A stretch of DNA of 64,000 nucleotides, from positions 87,434,606 through 87,498,605 of the forward strand of contig NC_091132.1 of NCBI RefSeq assembly GCF_040183065.1. Reading direction: 5' to 3'. Shown one piece after another: positions 11,605 to 22,825 of the stretch (position 1 is the stretch's first letter; each line of letters opens with the position of its first letter). The position numbers and the translations under genes were made by a program. The notes beneath the pieces are model-generated. The model was given only the letters and a program-made list of their open reading frames with translations. It searched no databases and had not been told where the DNA came from. This DNA comes from Periplaneta americana. Taxonomy: Eukaryota > Arthropoda > Insecta > Blattodea > Blattidae.

Positions 11605-12365
11605 TACAAAGAAGAGTTAAACATAATCAAATACATAGCACAAGAAAATGGGTACAACCCTAACCTAATAGACAACATAATAAAAAATACAAAACATAAT
11701 TACAAAAAAAACATAGGAATAAAACACACTAACATACGAAAACAAAACAACACATACAAGATTGCATCCTCATTCACGAAATTAAATTACAACATCGCAT
11801 ACAATACTGTACACAAAATATGCTACAAAAGTATCTCAACACACAAACAACACAAACAAATACAATCTCATAGGTGTATACAAACTCACATGCAATAGCT
11901 GCAACAACTTCTACATAAGACAGACAGGCAGATCATTTCAAACACGTTACAAAGAACACATCACAGCCATAACCAAATCACAAAACACTTCCACATACGC
12001 AGAACATATCACAAACGCCAATCACACCTACAGAAACATAGACACAGACATGGAAATACTACATATCCAACCAAAAAACTAGAAACTGAATACACTAGAA
12101 CAATACGAAATAAAAAGACACACAAAAACACACCCACATCAAATCCTCAACACATGACTCAATTTCAGAACACACACACTATCTACCAAAAACCAGAAAC
12201 TGAACACACTAGAACAATACGAAATATACAGACACACAAAAACACAGCCACATCGAATCCTCAACACACGACTCAATTTCAGAACACACACACTATCTGA
12301 CTCCACACTACACTACACAAATGCATCCCCCATAGGAAACGGAATCAGAAGGCACAAAGATCACA

Positions 12366-12404
12366 CAGTTCTGAAGATGGTCCCCAGGCCGAAATTAGTC
12401 AACA
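12366..12404 (+). ncRNA. Hammerhead-ribozyme-like core in PLE2
   Basis: CTGAAGA at 12371-12377, hairpin GGTC/GGCC, GAAA at 12391-12394, TTA, then the canonical cleavage triplet GTC at 12398-12400. GTT before the core and AAC after it can form a short stem I. The layout, including a T just after CTGANGA and a 13-nt hairpin segment, is the same as in PLE1. Function is not shown. Confidence 0.5.
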
Positions 12405-12501
12405 AGGTAACCTAATTAATTAACATGTGAAAGCATAATATATACGGTACTTTACTTTATGTTCCGAAGTAATAAATTATCAATATTAACATATTATATT
12501 A

Positions 12502-12579
12502 TTATGATTGGTTGGTAGCCAATGCTCTGGTATCATGGCAATGAAGCCATCAGCCATCTTGCAGTCCAGTATTTTTCTA

Positions 12580-12627
<48 letters not shown>

Positions 12628-12912
12628 GGCATGAACATAACAAAATTGTCATACATTCCTTCTACTTCTATTTTCCCAGTATCTACTAATTAGTGTCTTT
12701 TTTGTTAAAGCAGGACAGGACATTAGATGGTTTCTTTCCAGTTGATCACACAGCATGCATAGTGGGCTTGGTATTATACCAATGCGATACAGGTAATGAG
12801 GTAGACAGTTATGGCTGGTGAGGAGGCGGAATTCTGCAATGGCTACACATCTTAGGGAATCTGGGATACATTTTATGATTTTACTCCATTCTTTGCCTGA
12901 AGCTCTTGTTGA
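12502..12912 (-). mobile_element. Third, short 3' copy of the RNase H non-LTR family
   Basis: A 19-bp perfect repeat, ATATTAACATATTATATTA, flanks the insertion (12483-12501 and 12913-12931). On the minus strand 12905-12690 reads GKEWSKIIKCIPDSLRCVAI, AEFRLLTSHNCLPHYLYRIG then PSPLCMLCDQLERNHLMSCP, homologous to the zinc-finger end of 4330-6245. The (ATT)n tract at 12581-12627 is inside the insertion. Confidence 0.78.
12581..12627. repeat. (ATT)n microsatellite
   Basis: Perfect ATT units within the TSD-bounded insertion at 12502-12912. Confidence 0.97.
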
Positions 12913-13054
12913 TATATTAACATATTATATTATGTTCATACTTCATAATTACAAAAAGTGAGACAAGTAGGCTATATCTTTGTACAATATTCTACACAGT
13001 ATGTGTAGGTTACAGGTTTGTCATGCATCTATAAGTAGGTATCAGTAGTCATTC

Positions 13055-13150
13055 ATTCATAGTTTTCTGCCCAAGGGCAGGTCTTTCACTGTAAACCCAG
13101 CATTCTCCAATCTTTCCTATTTTCTGCCTTCCTCTTAGTCTCCGCATATG
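13055..13150 (-). mobile_element. Family B RTE-like 3' end, short copy
   Basis: This stretch matches the last about 95 bp of the 3241-3900 element (TTCTGCCCAAGGGCAGGTCT, then CACTGTAAACCCAGCATTCT). It begins next to ATTCATTCATAG. Confidence 0.75.
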
Positions 13151-13155
13151 ATATA

Positions 13156-13157
<2 letters not shown>

Positions 13158-13192
<35 letters not shown>

Positions 13193-13244
13193 CATCATCA
13201 TCATCAATTTATTTAGCCATGTATGTATGTATGTATGTATGTAT
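13158..13244. repeat. (ATT)n, (ATC)n and (ATGT)n simple repeats
   Basis: Consecutive (ATT)n to about 13191, (ATC)n to about 13206 and (ATGT)n at 13219-13244. A further (ATT)n lies at 13701-13726. Confidence 0.95.
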
Positions 13245-13726
13245 TTAACCTAACACTGTAATTGGGTATACACCCAGTGGCAGAAATATAATATAATATA
13301 CGATAACATTATAACAATTATAGCAATAAAATAACATAGATAAATTAAACGTAAAATTAATTCTAACTATAAATAGGCTAAACAAATTCAATAAACCTAA
13401 GACTATAAAGAAAGACTAAATGCTATAAATAATGCCTACTATCAGCATATCTCAGCAAAAGTAAACCTAACTTGCAAGTACAGTATTTCTATTAGACTCA
13501 ACTATTGTCAACTTAAGTAATTACGAGTCACCTTAATTACATATAAACTTAATTAATTATATGGTAGAATAGGGACAGTTAATATATACAATATACAGTA
13601 AATGTTAAAAAATAATAAACATTAAATAATATTAAAACATTCAAATAAACAACTCTCATTAAAATTTGTCTCAAAGAATTCGTCACTGACTAAAATAATG
13701 TATTATTATTATTATTATTATTATTA

Positions 13727-14140
13727 ACAATATTACCTTACGTATTCCAACGAAAGATATTAGAGCCCACAAACTTTTCTATAATAGAAATTTCTTTTAC
13801 CAGTCTCCAGATGCATTAAAAATGCCAACATGCATGGCTGCGAATTCGATCCCTTCAATGTATAGACTTAGTTTGCTCTTGGCAATGATTTATCATTTAT
13901 GTATTCTTTCGGGCATAATACTTTTATCATTGTATCATCACTATTATTCTCATAGTATTCTTAGTTATTTGTCCATTCATCGTCATTTGTAATTGTATTT
14001 ATGGGTAATAATTATTTTTTGCACTTTTTTTTTAATTATTTTGTCATTATCAATTTTGTCATATTGTAATTATGCTTTGTGCTGAACTGTTATTGGCCTC
14101 TGGCTGTTGTACAGCACAATAAATAATAATAATTAAATAA

Positions 14141-14191
<51 letters not shown>

Positions 14192-14203
14192 GTTATTATT
14201 TAT
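13727..14203 (+). mobile_element. Likely non-LTR 3' UTR ending in (AAT/ATT)n tail
   Basis: The segment ends CTGGCTGTTGTACAGCAC then AATAAATAATAATAATTA and an (ATT)n tract. The short hairpin-like CTGTTGTACAGCA and microsatellite tail suggest a retrotransposon 3' end, but no reliable coding block was seen upstream. Low confidence. Confidence 0.35.
14140..14201. repeat. (ATT)n microsatellite
   Basis: Directly follows AATAAATAATAATAATT of a probable LINE 3' end (13727-14140). One GTT interruption near 14191. Confidence 0.95.
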
Positions 14204-15089
14204 AGATACACAGAAACCCTATTGCACCATGTTAGGATTATAGTTTTTTACATATCATAAGAGAATACAAATGCATGCATGTAGGATAATAAGTATCTTA
14301 TTATAAGTGATAAATGCAATGTTAGTCTATTAATTAATTAAGCTTCCTTCATAAAAAGGTTGCTAGGTTAGACAAAGTGTATTATACATAATTTGGAAAA
14401 CAAATCTAAAAGGTAAAATGATTTATATTTGAAACCATTAGGGAATAGAATATACGAAACATAAAAAAATGTACACCTAAGTAGCGTATATGCTCATTTG
14501 CAGTTAAGCAAGGGATAGTAGTACCGGTATCAGAAATGTTAGAATGATTTGAATGCCATATACCGCGAGAAAAATAATATCTACGGATTTAATGACATTG
14601 ATATCTACACTTATTAAGACTATGTAAACCGATGGAAAGAAAATACGACTGACACTGATATTCTAATAGCCTGCCACACTATACAGTTGTGAAGTAAATT
14701 TCACACATTTTTGTGGACTTAAACTTTTGTTTCTGTGTTGTGACAGTATATGGTGCAAAAAAAGCAATAGAGCACAATATTACATAACAACGTATGATTA
14801 AAAATAGTATTGCTTCAAGTAATACTTGAGTCGAGTAATATGACGAATACCTTCGAAGTCCAAGGAAGGCTGTGCCTCCGCTAATATTTTATCAGAATAC
14901 AATATCAAAGTATTTATTCCAGCTGAATTAAGATCATAAACAATTTATAAGCAATTGACAGAAATGTTTTCTTTCAAACTAATGAGTATTACTATTCAAT
15001 ATGAGTAAGTTATATCAAGCTGACCACATCCAGTAGTTGGTAATGCCTGCTCGGTATATATAGTACAAGTAATTTGTAATGATAAAAAC

Positions 15090-15185
15090 CAGAAAAACCT
15101 CAATCAGGTACCTTGTCCCAACCTGGATTTGAACCCAGGCCCGCCCGTTTCACGATCAGACATTACTCCACAGCAATGGAGAATT
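15090..15185 (-). repeat. tRNA-headed SINE, family A fragment
   Basis: The minus strand reads TGGAGTAATGTCTGATCGTG, then GGGTTCAAATCCAGGTTGGG and GGTACCTGATTGAGGTTTTT. Tail is missing. Confidence 0.75.
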
Positions 15186-15594
15186 TCACGTGAAACTAAA
15201 TAAAAACTTATAATAAAAAAATAAATCAAGGCATGAGTGGGACTCAAACATGCATGGTAATTTTGTTTCGTTGTCAAGTATAACACCAGTGAAGGCTACC
15301 ATACAGTTCGACTACAAGCCTTTACCAACGTTCTTTCCACATATATGCATAGTGAATATTATGAGTATTTGGAAAATTATCCATTGTTAATTTTGTGTAT
15401 TTGGAGATTTCGTGAGTTATATCTAGGGTTGTCAAATAGTATGTTATTCCCTATTCTTACGTGTTCTTACTTTAAATTACGTCTTCCGTAATTTTAGGAC
15501 TATCTATGTTTTTTTTTTTTCTTCACAATATAATTATTTTCAATATGGAGTCTACCAGACCGATTTGTAGAGATTTATTTTTTACAATGCTTTG

Positions 15595-15783
15595 GGGTGC
15601 TATTCATAGACATTGCGCTAGACCGCACTACGAGCGTGCTAAACTAGCCCGGGCTATCGACTGGTTACTTGTACAGGATTCATATCATATCTTATCGATA
15701 ACACTGGTTTATGAATACGAAAAACGTTAGTTTGCTGATCATCCACCGGAAGCCTGCGCTAAGAATGTCTATGAATACGGCCC
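15595..15783. mobile_element. MITE with GGGCCGTATTCATAGACA-type ends, short form
   Basis: The left end reads GGGTGCTATTCATAGACATT and the right end, inverted, GGGCCGTATTCATAGACATT. The interior matches the two outer parts of 46631-47234 in opposite orientation, so this is an internally deleted form. No open frame. The TSD is unclear (TTG on both sides). Confidence 0.8.
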
Positions 15784-16213
15784 TTGAAGTTTAAGTGGCC
15801 AGCTTAAGAAATAAGTGTTCTGTTGACTTGATAAAGGCTGAACTAAAGCATTTCTCAACTTCAGTCAGTCATACAGAACATTTAACTTAGAGAATAAAAA
15901 TAATACAACATTACTTCAGTTACATATGTTAAATATGAGTGATGTCAGCAATGCTTCATGTTTTCCTAGGTATGAATGGTTTCATTAGACTTATACTGAA
16001 AACATATATATGTAGACCTAACATATAGGTTCTATAAATGTATTTTATAATGTTAAGTAACTAAAATAGAGTTAAGATTGGTAATGACCTTACACCTTAA
16101 ACAATTAAACAATCAATTGAAGGGTTAATAACAAAAACCGGACAAGTCCAAAATATTAATTTTTCAGAAAAAAAACTGTCCTTCACATTTCTCATACAAT
16201 AAAATAATCTGAC

Positions 16214-16219
<6 letters not shown>

Positions 16220-16251
<32 letters not shown>
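16220..16251. repeat. (TA)n microsatellite
   Basis: Perfect TA run immediately left of the MITE at 16254-16503. It may be the expanded TA target. Confidence 0.97.
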
Positions 16252-16253
<2 letters not shown>

Positions 16254-16254
<1 letters not shown>

Positions 16255-16503
16255 GAAGCGTCCAATTCCAAAACTGTCTAAATCGATTTTTTTTAAAATT
16301 GAGATAATGGCGGTTTCATCATCTACCTAAATGTCTCTAGCAATTTTCTAATGAATGTTGTGCCTAAATTCCCTCTTTCCTTCCATAAATAAGCTTCAAA
16401 TATGACGAACACTGCAAACAATGAAGAAAAAAGTTATCAGTTTGTGGCGTTTCCTGAAAATTGTTAAGAATGGATGTAGACAGTTTTGGAATTGGAGGCT
16501 TCA
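16254..16503. mobile_element. 250-bp MITE in a (TA)n tract
   Basis: Inverted repeats of about 30 bp with two or three mismatches: TGAAGCGTCCAATTCCAAAA at the left and, inverted from the right, TGAAGCCTCCAATTCCAAAA, both continuing CTGTCTA. A perfect (TA)n tract lies immediately left and ATATATAC immediately right, consistent with a TA-type target. No coding sequence. The superfamily is unassigned. Confidence 0.8.
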
Positions 16504-17237
16504 TATATACACCAACGCTGGTAAAAAAGTTGCATAGGTTTAATGGAGCAGGTTCTGTGAATGATGTGACATGGGTTTTGTATTGACAAGATAGGCAACA
16601 CTACCAGCAGCCACTATGTGCAAGAGGAGTACCATATGTTATTATTGTAACACAGTGCGTAAGTTTTAGTCTGGTGAAGAGTTGTGAGTTCGCAGATGCA
16701 AGCAGCGGGAGAAGTGGGGAATTGCTGGTTGGCTGACAGAAACACCATTAACTTTCCTGGAACTCCCTGTATTTGTTTCATAGCATTTATTGTTAATTAA
16801 ACATGCAACAAGTAATAGAATATTGTTTATCATTTATTATATATATTAAGAATATTATGTACAAACAGAATGAGTAGCACAACCCAAACACACACTATGC
16901 TCCTTCATTGTGGCAAGTCTGGAGCATGTGTAAGTTACATCAAATTACTTTACCAGAGAAGGGGTTGTTATTGACCAGCCAACTCCCATGCAGAAAGAAC
17001 ATCCATAATGGATGTTTCGACATTTTATTCATAATATATGTTGCTATTTAACAGAACTTCAAGATGTGGGTATTATGTTGTGATGACAGAACCTGCATAT
17101 GAATGAAAATAAATGAGTAAATAAGTAAATCAAGATAAATAAATAAAGGAATATATAAATTACGTGTAAATGATTAAGTAAACAAGCAGATAAAAAATAA
17201 ACACAGACTAATTAATTAACCAATTAACAAAACTGCA

Positions 17238-17463
17238 GTCGCCCTGGGTGGCAGAGTTGATATAGCACTGGCCTTCTGTGCCCGAGTTTGAGGGTTCGAT
17301 CCTGGCCCGGGTCAATGGCATTTAAGTGTGCTTAAATGAGACAGGCTCATGTCACTAGATTTAGTGACATGTAAAAGAACTCCTGCGGGACAAACATTCT
17401 GGCACACCGGCAACGCTGATATAACCTCTGCAGTTGTGAGCGTCGTTAAATAAACAATTTTTT
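17238..17463 (+). repeat. tRNA-headed SINE, family F, with 14-bp TSD
   Basis: The TSD is TTAACAAAACTGCA (17224-17237 and 17464-17477). The head carries CCTGGGTGGCAGAGTTGA and GGGTTCGATCCTGGCCCG. The body reads ATTTAAGTGTGCTTAAATG, GGCACACCGGCAACGCTG and GAGCGTCGTTAAATAAAC. Confidence 0.9.
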
Positions 17464-17477
17464 TTAACAAAACTGCA

Positions 17478-19053
17478 TTAATCTCACATCATGTGTTCAC
17501 CTATTTATAAGGTCCAAAAGCTCAAAATGGGCTAAGTGGAACTCTGACATTATGAAAGTCCTCGACAGATGGGTAAATAAATATGTGAAAATATAAAATA
17601 AATACATCTGAGGGGTCAGAAGCAAAGAAGTATAAGTGCACTTCAGTTACTTTAGACAAAATGTGATTGAAAATGATTAAGCTTTCGTAAAGTTCCAATT
17701 TTAAATTTTAATGTATGATGTCGTTGAAAGATATATCCTTTGTCACTAAAATTTGTTACGTTTTAGCTTACCTTGGATGCATTTAAATCATTTTTAAGAA
17801 ATGTCACTTTTATCTCTTTGCTTCCGACTCCCTCATTTGCAATATAAACTATTAATTTAGAAAGTAAAACTATATTATACCATGAGATAAAAATGGTATT
17901 CAAATCGTACCTACATGTAGGTGAAGGTTAACACACACTGTTCTGTGTTCACTCTAAAGCGACATTATTTCACTATACACATTTTTTGTTGTCCATAATA
18001 TGCATATATACAGACTGTCTCATAACCTTTGGGACATTCCCATAATTAGCATATTTTAGTGTAATCTAAAAATAGTTATGTATTTACGTTATAGAATTCA
18101 CCAAAGCCTACCTACCATTTGGAAAAGTTGGGAATTATACAGGGTGTTAAAGAAATATGTAGTAATAAGTGTAAGTTAGTTTTCCTTTTAAGTGGGGCAT
18201 CCTATATTTCATTTCATAAATTTGTTGCACTCTTCATTCTAATTCAAATGATATAAGCATGAAGTACAATAGTTTTGTATTCAGGTCATTAACAAAACAA
18301 TTTAAAGATCATGTGTACATTTTTTGCTATTTCGTGAAAAATATTTTTGAAAATGTGCATAAATTTCAAGACTATTAATTTTAAAACACAAGCTGTAAGC
18401 CAGAAACAAAAGCAGAAGAAGAATATACATATAAATAAAATTATACCATATTTACCCAAATGTAAGTTGACATTGAATCTAAGACGACTTTGAAGAAACA
18501 TCCTAAGAATTTTCTTTATTCACTTACAAGTATTACGCTTTTCCTCTGCAGCCCAACTATATACTATTCAATGTAAAAACATTGACTTTGAGCGAGCATA
18601 ACAATATTCCTTAATCTGTGATTTTAAGAAAACCCCAGATTTTTGGATTCGAGGATTCAGAAAAAACTGCATGTTATATATTTCGGTAAATACAGAAGTA
18701 ATGTTTAAATATCTGGTATGAAAAATATTAACTATTCTCGAATTCACCCTTAGAAATTACGCTAACCCCTACCTACTTGCAATGGTAGTAATCTTATGGT
18801 TCTTCTTCAGTACCAACAGTAACTTCGTGGGTTAAACAAAAAAATAAAACTGTGAAAAAGACATATTGTAAACACTGAATGAATATGGAAAAAAAATCTG
18901 TTGAAAAAGACATACGTATTCACCCTGAAGAGCAATGTCAGTACAAATCACAAATTACATTTGTTGTATGTTATGTAACCAAGTGCACTGCATTATTGTT
19001 ACTAACTGTGCACCATTAACTGAACTATTGTTATCCATGCATTAACTAACTAC
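17478..19053. other. PAF-AH intron, unassigned AT-rich DNA
   Basis: No recognised element. AAC.AGGGTGTTAAAG near 18140 and a CAGACTGTCTCATAACC block near 18010 could be eroded transposon ends, but no partner was found. Confidence 0.4.
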
Positions 19054-19151
19054 CTTGATATGGTCTAAGGAGGTTGGGTAGTAGAATCTTACAAAACATC
19101 CATCACGAGAATATTCTGTCATCAAATCAGCACATCCTGGGACAAAAGGCC
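19054..19151 (-). CDS. PAF-AH exon a (N-terminal region)
   Basis: The exon lies between an AG acceptor (plus-strand CT at 19152-19153) and a GT donor (plus-strand AC at 19052-19053). It starts with two nt completing a Gly codon and ends in phase 0. It reads GPFVPGCADLMTEYSRDGCF then VRFYYPTSLDHIK, matching the conserved PAF-AH segment that follows the N-terminal leader (GP-x-x-x-GC-x-D-L-M ... RLYYP). The preceding exon, which would carry the start codon, was not found. Confidence 0.85.
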
Positions 19152-19699
19152 CTGCAATGGAAAGTGCATGTGACAAGGGAGTTAGAAGAAAGGTATTAAA
19201 ACTACAGATTAATATTGTATTTAGACATTTTGTTTCTAAACTATTATGACATACAATGTTGAACATATGTCTGGAACTTTTATGTATCTTTTTCAATTTA
19301 CTTCAACAATCTTTTGTTTTTTCATCTATGATTCACATATCAAAAAGTATTAAACTGGTTTTTAAGCATCTCACTGAAGAGATATTGTAACCTAGTCACT
19401 ATGTAAAATGAAGCAAACATCCACCATAATTATAACATTTTCAAAGTAAATTTATTAATTATTATACAGAGAGGTTAGTAGCATTCAAGCCTGTCAGACT
19501 CCATTTCATGCCTGCACTGTATCTCACATTGCAGCCGAGAAAAGGGAGCCAACATTGCCACTAATAATAGTGCATTACTGAAAGCATAAATTATTTAAAA
19601 CTGGTAATAATGAGCATGAACCTGTATTACAGAATTGTTGAAAATGATTTTCCTTAGGTGTGATTAAAATAATTTCCCAACTGATATTTTCTTTTAATT

Positions 19700-20470
19700 C
19701 ACCTACTGTATTGTGTGAGAGTTATTCTATATACTTGGTCTTTTTAAGTTCCTTCACAAATAAAAATCATACGAAGTGAGATCGGGACTACAAGGGGGTC
19801 ACAACCCAGTTCTTCTTCTTCCTAAATAAGGGTGTAGACTGCTACTGAAGCACTTAAGTACAAATGGCCCATTGTGTTCCCCATTAACTGGAAATCAACC
19901 CAGAAGACCGCAGTGTGTGACCAACTTTGCGTCATGAACCAGTGCTAATAACTCTATCCTCAGAAATCTCTGAAATAAGATCCAGTGATTCGTAAGCAGT
20001 GTGTGCAGCAGTAGAATCCTGCTGAAAGAATGACTGCTGGCATTGAAAGTCTTAGTATTTCTGCTTGATATCGTGCAGTATTAATAATTTCTTAATAAAA
20101 AGTAGGCCCCAATATTCTGTCTGCATTAAAATTACACCACACACCAACCCTTTATCATATAATGGAACTTCACAAGCCAGATTTTTTCTGCATTTCAGTA
20201 CCAGTACTGGTTATTTTGTGGAATGACGTGGCTATGTAATTCGACCATGCTTCATCCGAAAATATGATTAATTCATGATTCACTCTGCTATCAGAAACAC
20301 TCTCACACTCACAGTTACAAAATCAGATGGTATTCGTGTAACCAGAAGTAGCAAATTGTAGACCACTGTAATTTTATGGGCTTTTACTTTAAGCAGTTTA
20401 GTGGCACATCTTTGTGAGGATTTTGATGTGGTCGTTTCCTGAGCAAGCCAATGGAGAGATTTTTTGATTC
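19700..20470 (-). pseudogene. Tc1/mariner-like (DUF4817 + DDE) transposase relic
   Basis: In minus-strand frames joined across shifts, the remnant reads RCATKLLKVKAHKITVVY (helix-turn-helix region), SDEAWSNYIATSFH (first acidic block), then PPCSPDLTSYDFYL and a KDQVY-like element. These correspond to the FSDEAWFHLSG and WPPRSPDLTPCDFFLWG blocks of an arthropod transposase family whose N-terminus is annotated DUF4817. Many stops are present. It is not expressed as a protein. Confidence 0.7.
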
Positions 20471-21889
20471 CAGTTGTTCATATTTCATAGCTATAATTTT
20501 TATTCCATTCTAATAGATAATTTTGCGCTCTTAAACCACAGACTTCTTTGTGCTTTTTCTCCCACATACATGTTGTTACACAATCAGTGTTGTCAGATTA
20601 AAAAAATTCGGATCATAACGAAAAAAATGACATATAACAAGCAGAGATTAGTGAGATTTTTCTTTTTTGTGAAAATGTCGCATTTTCATGGAATGACCCT
20701 GCAACTGTTCACAAATTATACTTATTTTTGACAATTGGCAAGACATATTCAAAATAACAATTTATAAATGAACATAATAAAAAGGACGTATCTCACATAA
20801 CAACATTTCTCGCATATCATCAAATAAACCCAATTACAAAAATGAGTCACTAGTAAAATTTTTATCATGTTAGATATGCTACTTTTGTATTTATCAATAT
20901 AACATGACACTGTTGAATCAGTTTTACAATAAAAAAAACCTAAGATTTTTATGGCTCATATATTGATGATCCTGTTAGTGCAGAAGCTTAAAGGAAGCAA
21001 AAAGCAGTTATGGGCTTGCGTAGAATAATATTTGTACCTGATAAGCAAAATTACCGAGAGGGAGTTCTTGCGGTAGTTTTCCATTTGGTCCCGGCTTCGA
21101 CTCTGACTAATATGATCGCCTTACTTTGTAAGGTTCGTTCCTACTAAGAGAATGTACCACTTCTCCGACAAAGACATAAACTTCATCTCAAGTTAATTTT
21201 TTAACCGTCACATAACTTGTCTGGGATTCACTCCTCCTGATCTATAGACAAAAATAAATCAAACTTTCGAAATGATACCTATTTACAGAAATATTCATAG
21301 CTGAGACATAATAAAAATAAATTAAGACTGCTCCATTGACAATCACCTTGAATTAATCACTCCCATACACTACATTACCAATCAATACTAATGTACACTA
21401 GCCAAAAAAGCACATCAAGGAATAAATGAGTGAGATACCTACAGTATAACCATTAGTCATTTTAAAACATTACTTAAAATTTAAGTCAGATTGTATACAG
21501 TCATATGTAATTATATTTGTTACAGTAGTACTGTCCAGTGGACTGGTGAGTTCACAGTTGGAGTTAAACATACCCTTAGATTCACTGTAATCTCCCTTGA
21601 AAAATCCTCAGTCACTGCTGTTATAATCTGTCCATGGATTCTGTAAAGCAAACTGACACATGATGTCACTAGGGAGAGGAGAGAGCCTGCTCCCTTTCTT
21701 TCTCGCTACCAAGCTAACAAGTGAATGGGCAACAGTTCACATAGCATATTGTATTCCCTCTCCCACACGTCCTTTCTTTTGTATCCTGACTACTCATTGG
21801 ACCAACCAGCTATGATGCCAGTCGCTTCTTTTGTGACTTCTACTCTGCAGATTCGTCTTGCAGAGCTTTTCTCCTGCTTGGCATACAAT

Positions 21890-22065
21890 GGGACCTTAAA
21901 TGGGGATGAGTTGTGTGGATATAAAGGGAAGAATTGTGACGGTGTCGTGTATGGTTCCTGGGGTAGCTCAGTCAATAGAGCATTCGTGTGCTATGCGAAA
22001 GATCCCAAGATTGATACCCGGCCCCGGAACAATTTTTCCCTTGAAGTTATTCAAGTGAATTGATA
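21890..22065 (+). repeat. tRNA-headed SINE, family C, single
   Basis: Body GTGTGGATATAAAGGGAAG precedes the head TTCCTGGGGTAGCTCAGTCA with B box GATTGATACCCGG and tail GGAACAATTTTTCCC. The B box carries substitutions (GATTGATACC), so the promoter may be weak. Confidence 0.75.
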
Positions 22066-22185
22066 CTTTACTTGATGATCAACAAAGAACTTATATCAAT
22101 AAATACAACGAAGGGGTAAAGAAAAATAGAGCTATATTAATACGAATCATTGACGCTATTTGTCTTCTAGCTAACCAGAGCCCCC

Positions 22186-22590
22186 TCTACGGGGACATGA
22201 CGAATCAGATAGTTCTTTGAACAAAGGAATTTTTTTAGAACTTTTTAATGTGTTAAAAAAATATGGTTTACTTTTAGAAAACCATCTAAATTCTTCCACA
22301 GTGTTTCCAGGAACTTCTCCATTGATTCAAAATGATACCATAAAGCTATTACTGATGTAGAAAAAGAAGAAATAAAAAATGAAATTAACTCAAGTTTCAT
22401 TTATAGCTATAATACTTGATGAAACTTCTGATATTGAGAACAAATCCCAACTATCTACAGTTCTCCGCTATGTCTATGAAAGATTCTTGAGCTTTGTAGT
22501 TTTAGTGCTGATAGAACAGCAGATGGTTTATTTACTCATGTAGCACGAGTAGTTAATGAATTTGAAATTTCTACTAAACTCGTGCGACTA
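22186..22590 (+). pseudogene. hAT-type (DUF4371/ZMYM1-like) transposase relic
   Basis: In broken plus-strand frames the sequence reads LRGHDESDSSLNKGIFLELF, PGTSPLIQND and, after a frameshift, FIAIILDETSDIENKSQLST followed by VLRYVYERFL. This combination (LRGHDES, spIQN, ILDETSD-x-x-x-x-QLS-x-VLRYV) is typical of the zinc-finger MYM-like hAT transposases with a DUF4371 domain. Stops and shifts show it is dead. Its termini were not found. Confidence 0.78.
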
Positions 22591-22825
22591 TATCAGCCTA
22601 TATATTTTTAACAGAACACCCATACTCCAGGTTCAGCATATGCCACTGATCTTGATGCATAAGAATGTGTACCCTCAGTCTGCTGACAGCTGATCATAGG
22701 GGAGATGGAGTGTCAGCAGGTGAGCGATATGTGCCTGTGGCCAAGACAAGTGATGTGTGGCTGTGGCCAAGGCATTGCTGAATGCGGGCCCAGGTAAAAT
22801 GATGGCTCTGCAAACCATAGTGATA

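Larger units (their letters stand above)
11132..12469 (+). mobile_element. Penelope-like retroelement PLE2, 5'-truncated, split by a SINE pair
   Basis: The 12-bp repeat TAATAAATTATC flanks the segment (11120-11131 and 12470-12481). The plus strand reads PTQHKHAAFRAMVHRLLNIP then MSQQDYKEE, is interrupted at 11279-11615 by a tRNA-headed insertion, and resumes LNIIKYIAQENGYNPNLIDN. After frameshifts it reads GVYKLTCNSCNNFYIRQTGR then SFQTRYKEHITAI, a GIY-YIG nuclease domain, with stops further on. Homology to PLE1 is clear across the linker (NRLTQLPLSKNKYKKEVQR versus HRLLNIPMSQQDYKEELNI). The 3' end carries a hammerhead-like core. It lies in the PAF-AH intron between exons a and b. Confidence 0.85.
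1210..19151 (-). other. PAF acetylhydrolase gene, partial (6 exons seen, 3' end off window)
   Basis: Six minus-strand exons (19054-19151, 10898-11012, 10577-10742, 8267-8393, 2901-3014, 1210-1301) join in consistent phase with GT donors and AG acceptors. The 712 nt read as platelet-activating factor acetylhydrolase, a serine lipase-fold enzyme that removes the sn-2 acetyl or oxidised short acyl chain from phospholipids. Family landmarks occur in order: GPFVPGCADLM near the N-terminus, WIPWVAHDKYL, SHGLGASR followed by ASHGFLVAAVEHRD, and the nucleophile motif GHSFGG. The catalytic Asp and His should lie in exons left of position 1. The first coding exon, expected between 19151 and 34711, was not recognised. 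Introns hold mariner-superfamily-independent TE load: a hAT MITE, LINE copies, a pogo-like element, SINEs and a Penelope copy. The gene lies downstream of the uninflatable-like gene in the same orientation. Identity is firm; plasma versus intracellular subtype cannot be decided. Confidence 0.9.
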
